A DNA stretch of 64,000 bases from Fidelibacterota bacterium (GCA_016845065.1 JAERTG010000082.1:152706-216705), one strand, 5' to 3'; counted from the first letter of the stretch, positions 36,446-45,703 are shown. Translations and numbers: made by a program. The notes: generated from the sequence alone by a model not told the origin.

Positions 36446-36880
36446 TTATTCCACCCGTTTAAATACGGGAATCAAGGCGTCAGTCTTCAAATCACCCAGA
36501 GTCTTATCAAAAAAAGTGGTTTTTAATTCACCCCGTGTCTCTCCCCAAACTGTGTGAATGGGACATGGGTTTTCATTGGAACACTCGTGGAGTCCCAGTA
36601 TACAACGATCAAAAATGTCATCATCACCAAAAATTTCAAGAACCACAGATAGGGATAAACTATTGGCGTGATCACATAAGTCTATTCCCCCATTCGGACC
36701 CGTACTCGATTTGAGAATCTCATTGGTGATGAGACTATTTGCCACCTTTGCAAGCTGGTGATAGGAAACATCCAGGTCCTTGGCAACATCCTTAATACGA
36801 ACATATTGAGCCAGGGGTTGGCGCTCACTTAGATAAAAAATTAGCCTGATGGCGTACTCAGATGATCGAGATAATATCAT
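36446..36880 (-). CDS. Rrf2-family (NsrR/IscR-like) regulator of the nos cluster
   Basis: A 144-residue winged-helix regulator. The N-terminus is typical (SRSSEYAIRLIFYLSE), the recognition region is VRIKDVAKDLDVSYHQLAKV, and the wing contains the usual GPNGGIDL. Three cysteines, C-x6-C-x5-C in CILGLHECSNENPC, match the Fe-S ligand pattern of NsrR/IscR. An NO- or redox-sensing Fe-S cluster controlling denitrification genes is therefore likely. It sits inside the nos cluster 12 bases after nosY, so the cluster may be self-regulated. Confidence 0.85.
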   Translation of the reverse strand: MILSRSSEYAIRLIFYLSERQPLAQYVRIKDVAKDLDVSYHQLAKVANSLITNEILKSSTGPNGGIDLCDHANSLSLSVVLEIFGDDDIFDRCILGLHECSNENPCPIHTVWGETRGELKTTFFDKTLGDLKTDALIPVFKRVE

Positions 36881-36892
36881 CGCCTAAACATC

Positions 36893-37675
36893 CTAAAAAT
36901 CTTTCCTCGAAAATGCCCTATAGCCTAACCAAACCGGGGTAGCACACCAGGTCCACAGGGCTAAAACAGCAACAGCAGACCCTAATAGATCTCCATAAAA
37001 TCTTGAAAAAAGAGCACCGGTATAGCCCATGAGAGCAGCGATGTCAAATTGTAGCAACATCAATATTCTGCCCAAATCAATGGGGTTAAACATGGATAAA
37101 ATTAAGGTCAGTTTTTCCAGGGGATACTCTTCCAGGGCAAATAGAATGAAAAGTATGATGCCATCATATAGAATCGCAAAAAACAGCCAGAGTACGATCG
37201 TCATTCCAACACCCTTTACACGCTGTTCTGACAATACTGCGACGAGAAAAGCAAGTGCTGTAAATACCCATGTCAAGGAGACGCCGACGAGAAGTAGTAT
37301 CCAGTAACTTCCCGTCATTATGCCTGCGTGATACATAAAGGGAACACCCACTCCAATGAGATACACCGCTGAAAGGGGAAGTGTGAGACCTAGATATAGA
37401 CCCAGAAATAGAGCAACCCTGCTGATTGGCTGGGATAAAAGCAGCTCCATAAACTCACGAGAATTATAAAAGAACATGGTGCCGAAAACTATGCTCACCA
37501 GGGGAATAACAAATAGAACCACGTTCATGAGGCTCAAGGATACTTGTCCTGGATCTCCACCAAAACGAAACAGTCCATCAGTCAGTAGAAAGAATACGGC
37601 TGTATAAATAATGAACCATTTGCCCCTTAAGAGGTCATGGAGTTGATACTTTATTATTTTAAGCAGGGTCGTCAT
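36893..37675 (-). CDS. nosY: ABC transporter permease NosY
   Basis: A 260-residue inner-membrane protein with six hydrophobic segments and the typical start LLKIIKYQLHDLLRGKW. It contains the ABC-2 feature SREFMELLLSQPISR. With NosF it forms the ABC complex that acts with NosD in maturing the CuZ centre of nitrous oxide reductase. It begins 4 bases after nosF. Confidence 0.88.
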   Translation of the reverse strand: MTTLLKIIKYQLHDLLRGKWFIIYTAVFFLLTDGLFRFGGDPGQVSLSLMNVVLFVIPLVSIVFGTMFFYNSREFMELLLSQPISRVALFLGLYLGLTLPLSAVYLIGVGVPFMYHAGIMTGSYWILLLVGVSLTWVFTALAFLVAVLSEQRVKGVGMTIVLWLFFAILYDGIILFILFALEEYPLEKLTLILSMFNPIDLGRILMLLQFDIAALMGYTGALFSRFYGDLLGSAVAVLALWTWCATPVWLGYRAFSRKDF

Positions 37676-37679
37676 GGCA

Positions 37680-38378
37680 TCAGGACATCATTTTTGCAAT
37701 AGCGCGTTCAAGATTCTTCTCGCCTGTTTGTGCAATCAATTCATCAACCGGACCATCAAAAAATATTTTCCCATCCAGTAGGTATAGAATGGTATCAGCC
37801 AGTTCCTGAATCTCACTCATTATGTGGGAGGTAATGATGACTGTCTTCCCTGCAGCTTTTTCGTTATGAATCTTATCTTTCAATAAACTACTGGATACAG
37901 GATCCAGACCTGCAGTGGGCTCGTCGAGAATCAGAATGTCGGGATCAAACATCAAGGCAACGATGGCATTCACTTTTTGTCGCGTTCCACCTGAAAGTAT
38001 TTTAAGCGGTTTTTCCATTTCATCGAGGAGCCTAAAATAGCTAATTAATTCTTGTGCCTGAGTTGTTGACCCCGCTCGTAAATCCGATATCATGGTTATG
38101 ACTTCTGTAGCTGTGAGATTTTCAGGAAACCGAGCGATCTGTGGCATATAACCAATCTGGTTTCTATAGTTCCAATCACCATTGAGCTGATAGTCCTTGA
38201 TGTTAATCTCACCACTATCGTATTTATCCAGACCCAGAAGACATTTTATCAGCGTGGTTTTTCCAGAACCATTGTGTCCCACGATGGCCGTGATTTTGTT
38301 TTCCTGGATATTTGCATCCAATTCCTTGAGAACTTCAAGGCGGCCAAAACGCTTATGTAATCCTTTAATTCGTATCAT
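37680..38378 (-). CDS. nosF: ABC transporter ATPase NosF
   Basis: A 232-residue ABC ATPase. Walker A is GHNGSGKTTLIK, the Q-loop is GYMPQ, the signature is LSGGTRQKVN, and Walker B is ILILDEPTAGLDP, followed by the switch His in TSHIMSE. It powers NosY/NosD. Its ATG overlaps the nosD stop codon in an ATGA junction. Confidence 0.92.
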   Translation of the reverse strand: MIRIKGLHKRFGRLEVLKELDANIQENKITAIVGHNGSGKTTLIKCLLGLDKYDSGEINIKDYQLNGDWNYRNQIGYMPQIARFPENLTATEVITMISDLRAGSTTQAQELISYFRLLDEMEKPLKILSGGTRQKVNAIVALMFDPDILILDEPTAGLDPVSSSLLKDKIHNEKAAGKTVIITSHIMSEIQELADTILYLLDGKIFFDGPVDELIAQTGEKNLERAIAKMMS

Positions 38379-39607
38379 TGGTTGACCCTCATAAGAGGTT
38401 CTTCATCAATGAGTGTTGCCGGAGTCAAAATGGGTAGATAGCTCTCAGCCAGATCCAGGATTTCAACGAAAATACTGCGCATAAGCATGAGTGCCGGTTC
38501 GTTTTTCTCAGTGAGCAATGAGAATAACTTTACCGGTCGAAAGGGTACATCTCCTATGCCATCCTTGTCAAGGTCATAGCCTCGATATCGATTCCAGTAA
38601 TTTTGATTAAAGGCATTAAAATTCTGGCGGCTATTGGTGGCAATATCAAAAGTGTTTGCCAGAAAATTGTTATGAGTAAAAACATTGTCCATAGAATTGG
38701 CCATAATTTTGATAGCCCAGCCATTATTCGCAAAATTATTGCCCTCGACCTGAATTCTATTACATGCTTCTGAATAAAGCCCGACTGTATTGCGAGTAAA
38801 CTGATTGTCGGTAATCCTGCTATCATAGATATCTTTAAGGAGTAGCCCATAAGCAGCACTCCCCCAGTTATCGGCAAATACATTGTTTTCCATATCCACA
38901 TGCCTGGAATACATAACAGCAACACCAGCACCATTATTATCAAATTGGTTATTGTTATATTCATTATGGTTGGAAAACATGAAGTGTAAACCGTAGCGCA
39001 GATTTTTTGTGCTATGGTTTTGGGCAACCACACACTGTTCGACAAATTCCAGATATATCCCATCCCGATGACCAGAAATGTAGTTACCTCGAATAGTTAT
39101 ATCTTTACAATACCATAAGTGAATTCCATTGCCAGATCGTGATTCTGTCTCAGCCAATCCTTTAATAATATTGTTCTCTATAATGCAATTTTCTGATTGA
39201 GAGATATAAACAGCAAAGAAATTATCCTCGAAGATATTTTTTGAAATTCGCCCACCTTGCGACTCCTCGAAACGGACTGCGGCATTTTCGTCGAGATGAC
39301 TCAGACCAGATCCTCTTAAGACAAAACCTTCAATACTCACATCATCTGCCGTTATCGTGATAATTTCGCCGCTGAGGTTCCCATCAATGATTGGCTTACC
39401 CCGACCTATCAAGGTGAGTTGATGGGGGATTTTCAGGCCACTCTCTTGATAGGTTCCAGAATGCACCAGCAGGGTGTCCCCTGGTTCTGTAACTTCCAAA
39501 CCTCCAGAAATGGTGGTTTGGGAATGAGCCGATCCTACTTGTACGAGATTTGCCCACAAACCTGAACTCATCAGCATGATGATCACTATGACGCGCAATG
39601 CCAACAT
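38375..39607 (-). CDS. nosD: Nitrous oxide reductase maturation protein NosD
   Basis: A 410-residue secreted protein with a signal peptide and a right-handed parallel beta-helix (residues about 45-350) made of Asn-rich repeats such as ENNIIKGL, RGNYISGHRDGIYLE and NNNQFDNNGAGVAVMYS, with an Asn ladder. This is the CASH/NosD fold. It is a periplasmic partner of NosFY in sulfide/copper delivery for CuZ assembly. The ATG follows directly on the nosL stop codon (TAGATG). Confidence 0.93.
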   Translation of the reverse strand: MLALRVIVIIMLMSSGLWANLVQVGSAHSQTTISGGLEVTEPGDTLLVHSGTYQESGLKIPHQLTLIGRGKPIIDGNLSGEIITITADDVSIEGFVLRGSGLSHLDENAAVRFEESQGGRISKNIFEDNFFAVYISQSENCIIENNIIKGLAETESRSGNGIHLWYCKDITIRGNYISGHRDGIYLEFVEQCVVAQNHSTKNLRYGLHFMFSNHNEYNNNQFDNNGAGVAVMYSRHVDMENNVFADNWGSAAYGLLLKDIYDSRITDNQFTRNTVGLYSEACNRIQVEGNNFANNGWAIKIMANSMDNVFTHNNFLANTFDIATNSRQNFNAFNQNYWNRYRGYDLDKDGIGDVPFRPVKLFSLLTEKNEPALMLMRSIFVEILDLAESYLPILTPATLIDEEPLMRVNQ

Positions 39608-40066
39608 CTACTTTAACCAGGAGGTTTCTACAAAGGATTGGACCTGTTCCCATCCCTTGGTCTCACCAAAATAGAGAAGCGCTACATCATCAGCCGTTTT
39701 CTGATTTCGATATGCCGAGAGGTTTAAACCCATGGGGCTTTTCAGTTTTGAAGCTTGGACAAAAATCATCTCTTCCAATGGATATAGATTCCCTGCATCT
39801 TCAAAATCAGTAAAATACAACCCGTGTATTTTTTCTGTGGGAACCTCTTCTTTAATAACAAAGGCTGCGAGACATTCAATAGAGTCAAACTTATAAGCTT
39901 TTCCCTTAGATGTGAGTAGCTCAGACCCATAGTGTTGTTCAACGATTGTCATGCGGCAATAGCTGCAGCCATCCTGACCGTAATTGATGGCCTGGACAGA
40001 GGGTTCACAACTGATCAAGAGAAGCGTCATGAAGACGAGAGATATTGAAGCTAAAGGGCGGCTCAT
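39608..40066 (-). CDS. nosL: Copper chaperone lipoprotein NosL
   Basis: A 152-residue lipoprotein with lipobox cysteine C20 (LISC). The copper-binding motif is C34-x2-C37-R-M39 (GCSYCRM). The later segments KFDSIECLAAFV and LYFTDFEDA fit the family. NosL binds Cu(I) and delivers it to apo-NosZ or NosDFY in the periplasm. The start overlaps the previous gene in an ATGA junction. Confidence 0.94.
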   Translation of the reverse strand: MSRPLASISLVFMTLLLISCEPSVQAINYGQDGCSYCRMTIVEQHYGSELLTSKGKAYKFDSIECLAAFVIKEEVPTEKIHGLYFTDFEDAGNLYPLEEMIFVQASKLKSPMGLNLSAYRNQKTADDVALLYFGETKGWEQVQSFVETSWLK

Positions 40067-40647
40067 TGTACTTGCTTATCTCTCCAACTCAGAAATGCAG
40101 CAAGATATCCCATAAAAATGGATGCGAACGCAGATATACCACCCCACGTTGGAAGTGATGTTGTGATAAAATTCAACATGGTTTTTGTACCAAACAGGGG
40201 CGGTTGATAGGTCATGCCCTCAATTTGAATTGCAGCATTCTCCGTATCCAGATTGTGCCCAAAATCGTAGTTCCAGAGGTAGAAATCTATCAAACCAGCA
40301 ACCGCTAGCAGGGAAAAGAATGCCAGCCAGGCATATAAAGATTTTTTGCCACCCTTCCAGGCAACAAGTAGTCCTGAGACTATGAGAAAGCCCACAATTG
40401 GAGGCATGAACTTGAGCTCAGGGATAGACTCAGGAACAATCTCCTGCATGCCTATGTAATGATTGACAAGATTTAAATTTTTTAGATCATTTTTTGCGTG
40501 ACCATCAACCGTGTTGATGCGAATATAGATGCCTAAACCTTCTGGGTATTGTGGAGCTTCGACAGTAATGGACCAAAGAGGGAAAATATAAGTCCCTATT
40601 AATAGTAAGGCGCCCGCCGCTAGTATCCACCTTGATTTTTTGTTCAT
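40063..40647 (-). CDS. Nos-cluster membrane protein of unknown function
   Basis: A 194-residue inner-membrane protein with four hydrophobic segments (about residues 7-25, 80-98, 103-122 and 165-187) and a periplasmic loop of about 55 residues after the first (PQYPEGLGIYIRINTVDGH). I do not recognise a catalytic motif. Similar proteins are found between nosZ and nosL in clade II nos clusters, so a role in NosZ maturation or anchoring is likely from context. It follows a strong hairpin after nosZ and overlaps nosL by 4 bases. Confidence 0.6.
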   Translation of the reverse strand: MNKKSRWILAAGALLLIGTYIFPLWSITVEAPQYPEGLGIYIRINTVDGHAKNDLKNLNLVNHYIGMQEIVPESIPELKFMPPIVGFLIVSGLLVAWKGGKKSLYAWLAFFSLLAVAGLIDFYLWNYDFGHNLDTENAAIQIEGMTYQPPLFGTKTMLNFITTSLPTWGGISAFASIFMGYLAAFLSWRDKQVQ

Positions 40648-40672
40648 TCCAGTACAATCCGTTCATTTAAGA

Positions 40673-40701
40673 AAAGCTGGGGACGATTGGTCCCCAGCTT
40701 T
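40673..40701 (-). terminator. Hairpin between nosZ and the maturation genes
   Basis: A perfect 11-bp stem (aaagctgggga / tccccagcttt) with a 7-base loop lies 13 bases after the nosZ stop on the minus strand and is followed by TTTTCTTAA. It may partially terminate transcription or protect the nosZ mRNA 3' end. Confidence 0.75.
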
Positions 40702-40714
40702 AGTTTTAAAAGTT

Positions 40715-42664
40715 TTAGTTAAATGAGAGAGGGACTTTGGATCCCTTGGGTGAAACTCTCACATAACCTTGCATTTCCTGATGAAGTGCAGAACAGAAGT
40801 CTGTACAATAGAAAGGAAATACACCAACTTTATTAGGTTCCCAACGAAGCGTATTGGTTGCTCCAGGCATGACAAGAAGCTCTGAATTTCTAGCTCCCTG
40901 CACAGCAAAACCATGTGGAATATCCCAATCTTGTTCAAGATTGGTTATGTGGAAATAAACCACATCACCCACTTTAATACCTTCAATATTATCAGGCTTG
41001 AAGTGAGTACGGATAGTGGTCATATAGACATGAACAATATTTCCATCGCGTTCAACACGGGCTTCCTTTTCGCTCAGCGCACGGTATGGATGCTCATTTT
41101 CTTCCAACTCATAGATTTTGGTTGTATTGGGGTGGACCAAGTCAGCTGGAATTCCCTGTGCATAGTGTGGTTCACCAACTGTTGGGAAATCCAGGAGAAG
41201 TTTCATCTTCTCACCGGAGATATCAATAAGCTGGGCTGCATGTGCAAGCTCAGGACCAGTTGACAGATAACGATCCTTTGTCATCTTGTTCAAACCCACC
41301 AGGTACTTACCCCAGGGTTTCATACTGCCGCCACCAGGAATCATGAGGTGTCCCAATGAATAATAGGTCGGGATGCGATCAACAACTTCCCAGGTACCTA
41401 ATTTCCATTTGACAACTTCAGATGTAATAAAGGCGGATGTATATGCGTAACCTTTTCCATCAAATTCTGTATGCAGTGGTCCTAGACCAACATTGGTAAC
41501 TTCACCAGCGATAGTTGCATCATAATCCAGAACGGGGATACCACCTGCATCACCAATAAATTTTTCATCTTCGATAGCTTTCAGCATCTTAGAAAATGAA
41601 TGAACAGACACAACAGCAGCTAGTTTTCCACCACCAACAATATATTCACCTGAAGGATCAACATCGACTCCGTGTGGTGATTTTGGCGTTGGTAGATAGT
41701 AAATCAAACCAGGACATTCAGCAGGATCAAGTACTGTAACTGTCTTGTTCAGTTTGGAATCGGCAGAATGAGTCTTGTGGTTCATTCTGTTGACATAATG
41801 CTCACCAGGACGGGTCTTGCCCTTTCCTTCAGCCAGATATTTTTCAGCCAATTTCCAGTTTACAGCAGCAATAAAGTCCTTATCATTCTTTGAAGCGTTA
41901 ACTTCGAGAAGGGTATTGGCTTGCTCCGTATTGTAGCTTGTGAAGAAAGACCAGCCGTGTGAAGGACCTTTTCCACCACTTGCCAAATCATAATCATATC
42001 CTGGCACCAAAATTTGGAACTCGATATTCATATGGCCATCATCTGGATTCACTTTGATAAATGTTAGCGTTCCATGGAAATTTTCCTTGTAAGTGTCGAT
42101 GGGTACATCGGCCTGCGGGATTGGAACACTAAAGCGAGTTGAAGCTACCACATACTCAGAGTTTTGAGTAATGAACGGTGAACCATGATTACCACCAGAG
42201 TTAGGAATTTCAATGATTTCAGCCGTTTCAAAATTCTTTAGATCAATTCGAGCAACACGGGGTGTGTTGTTTCCATTGATGAAGATCCAGCGACCATCTG
42301 TTACACCGTCTGTCTGGGATAGTTCTGGGTGATGAGAATCATCCCATGGAATATGACCAAAAGACGTTTTTAGCATGTCTTTGGTTTCTTCATTGAAGCC
42401 GTAACCATTTTCGGGGTCAACTGAGAAGACGGGAATTTCTTTAAACAGTCGTCCCGAAGGTAATCCATAAACACCGAGCTGACCACTAAACCCACCTGAT
42501 GTAAAGGCATAGAACTCATCATAGTCACCTGGGGCGACATAGACTGCTGAAGCTGCATCACCAGAACCCAGAATTGGTTTCTCTTTTTTTGCACATTCTG
42601 AAATGAGTAGAAAGGTGGCAATCACCAGAATTACCCCTACTACTCGCATCATTGTTTTGTTCAT
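40715..42664 (-). CDS. nosZ: Nitrous oxide reductase, Sec-dependent clade II type
   Basis: A 649-residue periplasmic enzyme reducing N2O to N2. The signal peptide is hydrophobic with no twin arginine, which marks the Sec-exported clade II form; a cysteine at its end (SEC) could be lipidated but the lipobox is imperfect. CuZ histidines occur in DDSHHPE, NHGSPF, KSPHGVD, GPLHTEF, LGHLM and EPHYAQG on a seven-bladed propeller. The C-terminal cupredoxin carries CuA in YCTDFCSALHQEM (C-x3-C-x3-H-x2-M). The RBS is AGGAGG. It follows the cytochrome c gene by 59 bases. Confidence 0.97.
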   Translation of the reverse strand: MNKTMMRVVGVILVIATFLLISECAKKEKPILGSGDAASAVYVAPGDYDEFYAFTSGGFSGQLGVYGLPSGRLFKEIPVFSVDPENGYGFNEETKDMLKTSFGHIPWDDSHHPELSQTDGVTDGRWIFINGNNTPRVARIDLKNFETAEIIEIPNSGGNHGSPFITQNSEYVVASTRFSVPIPQADVPIDTYKENFHGTLTFIKVNPDDGHMNIEFQILVPGYDYDLASGGKGPSHGWSFFTSYNTEQANTLLEVNASKNDKDFIAAVNWKLAEKYLAEGKGKTRPGEHYVNRMNHKTHSADSKLNKTVTVLDPAECPGLIYYLPTPKSPHGVDVDPSGEYIVGGGKLAAVVSVHSFSKMLKAIEDEKFIGDAGGIPVLDYDATIAGEVTNVGLGPLHTEFDGKGYAYTSAFITSEVVKWKLGTWEVVDRIPTYYSLGHLMIPGGGSMKPWGKYLVGLNKMTKDRYLSTGPELAHAAQLIDISGEKMKLLLDFPTVGEPHYAQGIPADLVHPNTTKIYELEENEHPYRALSEKEARVERDGNIVHVYMTTIRTHFKPDNIEGIKVGDVVYFHITNLEQDWDIPHGFAVQGARNSELLVMPGATNTLRWEPNKVGVFPFYCTDFCSALHQEMQGYVRVSPKGSKVPLSFN

Positions 42665-42723
42665 ACGCTTTCCTCCTACGTATTGTTTATTAATGCTCTT
42701 GTTTGTGCCCTATATGACATCTC

Positions 42724-43176
42724 TTAGAGTGTCCTCAAATATTCTAAAATGGCTCGCGCATCATCCTCGGTCACATTCTGAAATGTCATTGGTACATAAA
42801 ATTCAGCCAACATGGCCTTCACCTCGGGATGCTTCTTGACCATCTCATCAGGATTCAGAATCATGTTCATGATAAAGGCAGGTGTGCGTTTTGTTGTTAC
42901 ACCCGATAGTGGTGGTCCGACTAACCTTTCATTCACTTTATGACATGCCACACACTTTAGCTCGAAAATTTCTGCTCCTTTGGCAACCATGGCATCGTCT
43001 TGAGGTCCTAGTTCAAATGCACCAATGGGACCAACACCATTCTTTAGTTGCTCCTGAGTAAGACCATCTGGACTCAGTTTAGGTTGGGCAGCTTCTTTGG
43101 TCGCTTCAGAGTCTCCGCCCCCACAGTTCATTAGTATTAAAGCTGCAATCAGTATCATCCCCGTTTTTCTAATCAT
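42724..43176 (-). CDS. Cytochrome c lipoprotein, probable NosZ electron donor
   Basis: A 150-residue monohaem cytochrome c. The lipobox cysteine is C18 (LMNC). The haem site is C75-VA-C78-H79, and M130 in YVPMTF is the likely axial ligand. It is first in the nos cluster with AGGAG 10 bases upstream, and its position before nosZ fits an electron carrier from the quinol pool or a bc complex to NosZ. The tethered form suits a periplasmic donor. Confidence 0.9.
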   Translation of the reverse strand: MIRKTGMILIAALILMNCGGGDSEATKEAAQPKLSPDGLTQEQLKNGVGPIGAFELGPQDDAMVAKGAEIFELKCVACHKVNERLVGPPLSGVTTKRTPAFIMNMILNPDEMVKKHPEVKAMLAEFYVPMTFQNVTEDDARAILEYLRTL

Positions 43177-43431
43177 TTTGTTGAACTCCTATTCATGTAA
43201 TGAAAATTTGGTGAGATTTTATGTCGTATTTCCTAATTAAAAGAGACCGAAGTCTTCCTGTTTATTCTCGCGAAGGCTATTTATGACCTCCGGCGCATAA
43301 ATTGATCCGTCAGGGATGTTTTCGCAAGACGTATGTTGCAATTATGAAATATTTTTAATGTTAAATTTGAATACTAAAAAATATTGAGAAAAACGAGTAG
43401 CAGGTAGCTGGAGAATGGGTGCTGGAAACGA

Positions 43432-44058
43432 TTAATGAGAATCTTTTTCAGCTAAGTTTTCTTTGACGATAATGTAACGATGGATTAGGAATGCACTTAT
43501 AATCCCGAGAATAATAATTGTGACCGTCGTATTGTAGCGTTTCAGGTACACACCAACCTGTTCCCAGTTTTCTCCAATGGTGCTTCCCAGCCAGATTAAA
43601 GTACCATTCCAGAGTAGGCTCGAAATTGTTGACAAGACAATAACCTTCCAGATATTCAGTTTCCCGATACCTGAAAACAGCCCTATCACACTTCTTAGTC
43701 CCGCTAGAAAGCGATTGATGAGCACAACACCATAGCCCCATTTTGCAAACAAGCGTTCAACACGCTTGATACTGTTGGGTGAAAACCAGGTCTGCTGTTT
43801 CGAATAGAAAAAACCCCGCCCATATTTGTATCCTGCCACATATAATGTGAGAAATCCAAGGACACTTCCCATGAGAGTTGTGACCAATGCGGTGGTAAAG
43901 GAAAGATCTCCACGACCCACCAGATAAGCACCAAAAATCAGAATAGTATCTCCTGGCACCGGCGGGAAAATGTTTTCAATGTAGGAGGCAAAAAAAACAG
44001 TCCCAAAAACTACCCAGGCAGGCGCTTGTTCTATGAAACTGAATAGGGAATCAAGCAC
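43432..44058 (-). CDS. DedA-family membrane protein
   Basis: A 208-residue inner-membrane protein with five to six hydrophobic segments. DedA (SNARE-associated/VTT) features are present: the N-terminal ENIFPPVPGDTIL with its acidic residues, and INRFLAGLRSVIGLFSGIGKL, the FxAGxR-type arginine motif. DedA proteins act in membrane homeostasis, some as undecaprenyl-phosphate or phosphatidylethanolamine flippases. The substrate here is unknown. It follows ispF by 15 bases. Confidence 0.88.
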   Translation of the reverse strand: MLDSLFSFIEQAPAWVVFGTVFFASYIENIFPPVPGDTILIFGAYLVGRGDLSFTTALVTTLMGSVLGFLTLYVAGYKYGRGFFYSKQQTWFSPNSIKRVERLFAKWGYGVVLINRFLAGLRSVIGLFSGIGKLNIWKVIVLSTISSLLWNGTLIWLGSTIGENWEQVGVYLKRYNTTVTIIILGIISAFLIHRYIIVKENLAEKDSH

Positions 44059-44073
44059 GTTAAAACAGCTATG

Positions 44074-44568
44074 CTAACTATTTGAAAGGAGACAAACGGC
44101 TTGGGCGGCAACAGCATCTCCATTCCCCGTCATCCCCAGGCCTTCCGTAGTTGTAGCTTTTACAGATACTAAATCCACTGAGACATTAAGTGCTTCAGCT
44201 AGTTTCCGACGCATTTCAGGTAAGAACTTCATCACCTTGGGACGTTGAAGGATGAGGGTGGCGTCCACATTGGAAACCATAAAATCTTTTTTTTCAATCA
44301 AGGAGGCCACGTGCTTGAGAAGATCAATGGAATAAACACCTTCGAACTCTGGATCGGTTTCTGGAAAATGCTGGCCAATGTCGCCTAAAGCCAAAGCGCC
44401 CAGAATGGCATCCACAATAGCATGTGTCAAAGCATCACCATCAGAATGACCTAGAGGACCTTTTTCAAAAGGGATATTAACACCCCCTAGAACAAGATCA
44501 CGACCTTCCACCAAACGATGGACATCATACCCGGTGCCAATTCTGAGATTTGGTAGGCTTGTATTCAT
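44074..44568 (-). CDS. ispF: 2-C-methyl-D-erythritol 2,4-cyclodiphosphate synthase
   Basis: A 164-residue MEP-pathway enzyme. The zinc-binding D-x-H is in GTGYDVHRL, followed by GPLGHSDGDALTHAI, GDIGQHFPETDPEF and the terminal TTTEGLGMTGNGDAVAAQAV. I chose the ATG at 44568, which begins just before the conserved IGTGYDVH; the frame to 44625 adds a Ser/Asn-rich leader. It lies 76 bases after queA. Confidence 0.96.
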   Translation of the reverse strand: MNTSLPNLRIGTGYDVHRLVEGRDLVLGGVNIPFEKGPLGHSDGDALTHAIVDAILGALALGDIGQHFPETDPEFEGVYSIDLLKHVASLIEKKDFMVSNVDATLILQRPKVMKFLPEMRRKLAEALNVSVDLVSVKATTTEGLGMTGNGDAVAAQAVCLLSNS

Positions 44569-44644
44569 TTTCTTACTATTCGCTATTTTTCTGTTTGATG
44601 TGTTGGACTTCGAAACCGTCAGCAAGACACATCATTATTCTCAT

Positions 44645-45700
44645 TTACGAAATGAACATGGCATCGCCATAGCTGAAAAAGCGATACTTCTTTTCAACAG
44701 CCACGTTGTAGGCTTTCAGTATCTTCTCTTTTGACGAAAAGGCTGAGACCAACATCAGCAGGGTTGACTTGGGTTGATGAAAATTGGTGATAATACCATC
44801 AACAACCCTAAAGATGTAGGGTGGATAAATAAACTTATTGGTCCAGCCATCACCTGGTTCCAGTTCACGAGGATACATTACGGCAGATTCCAGGGCTCTA
44901 ACTACTGTCGTCCCAACACCAATGACCCTGCGACCTTCCTCCTTGGCCTTTTTAATAGCCGTCACTGTCTCCTCAGGGACATTAAAATACTCAGCATCCA
45001 TCTGATGTTTGGTGATGTCTTCCACATTTACCGGTCTAAAAGTTCCCAGACCAACATGGAGGGTCACATATTGAATCTCGACACCTTTCGCTTTGGCTTT
45101 TTTTAGAAGTGCATCAGTAAAATGTAATCCAGCCGTAGGAGCTGCTACTGCACCTCGATGTTCTGCATAGACAGTTTGATATCGATCCTTATCCTTGTCA
45201 TCTGCCTCCCTGAGGATATAGGGAGGTAGTGGCCATTTGCCCACTTCATCCAGGATGGAGTAGAAGTCGCCACCATTTTTATCAAAGCGGACTACACGCC
45301 CACCTGAAACTGTATTATCTACCACATCACAGGTGATTTTGTCTTCAATTACCAGCTTATTTCCCACTCTAACTTTGCGGGCTGGTTTTACCAGGGTTTC
45401 CCAGAGATTATTACCTAGTTCGCGAAGTAAAAATAGTTCTATCTCTGTGTCCGTTTTATCCTTGCGTGCAAATAGTCGAGAAGGAAATACCTTTGTATTG
45501 TTTAAAACTAGAACATCTCCTGATTTCAGAGAATCAACCACATTTGAAAACTTACTATGCTCTACATCACCGGATTGTGCATCCATGACGAGCAATTTGG
45601 ATCCGTCACGTTTAGCGGTGGGATGTTGTGCGATTAGCTCTTCTGGTAATTCATAATCGAAATCAGAGAGGGTCAGGGCTTTTGCGCGATCAAACAGCAT
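44645..45700 (-). CDS. queA: S-adenosylmethionine:tRNA ribosyltransferase-isomerase
   Basis: A 351-residue enzyme that adds the cyclopentene group of queuosine to tRNA using S-adenosylmethionine. Family segments: FDYELPEELIAQHP, VLNNTKVFPSRLFARK, AAPTAGLHFT, VTLHVGLGTFRPV, and the C-terminal TNFHQPKSTLLMLVSAF and YGDAM. It begins 3 bases after the ruvB stop, so the two are cotranscribed. Confidence 0.97.
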   Translation of the reverse strand: MLFDRAKALTLSDFDYELPEELIAQHPTAKRDGSKLLVMDAQSGDVEHSKFSNVVDSLKSGDVLVLNNTKVFPSRLFARKDKTDTEIELFLLRELGNNLWETLVKPARKVRVGNKLVIEDKITCDVVDNTVSGGRVVRFDKNGGDFYSILDEVGKWPLPPYILREADDKDKDRYQTVYAEHRGAVAAPTAGLHFTDALLKKAKAKGVEIQYVTLHVGLGTFRPVNVEDITKHQMDAEYFNVPEETVTAIKKAKEEGRRVIGVGTTVVRALESAVMYPRELEPGDGWTNKFIYPPYIFRVVDGIITNFHQPKSTLLMLVSAFSSKEKILKAYNVAVEKKYRFFSYGDAMFIS

Positions 45701-45703
45701 ATA

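Noticed and set aside
42550..42664. Tat-exported (clade I) NosZ
   Set aside because: No twin-arginine motif is present; the signal is a plain hydrophobic Sec type.
43177..43431. FNR/NnrR box upstream of the nos cluster
   Set aside because: Only an ATCAA half-site (as ttgatccgtcagg on the plus strand) is present; the second half does not match.
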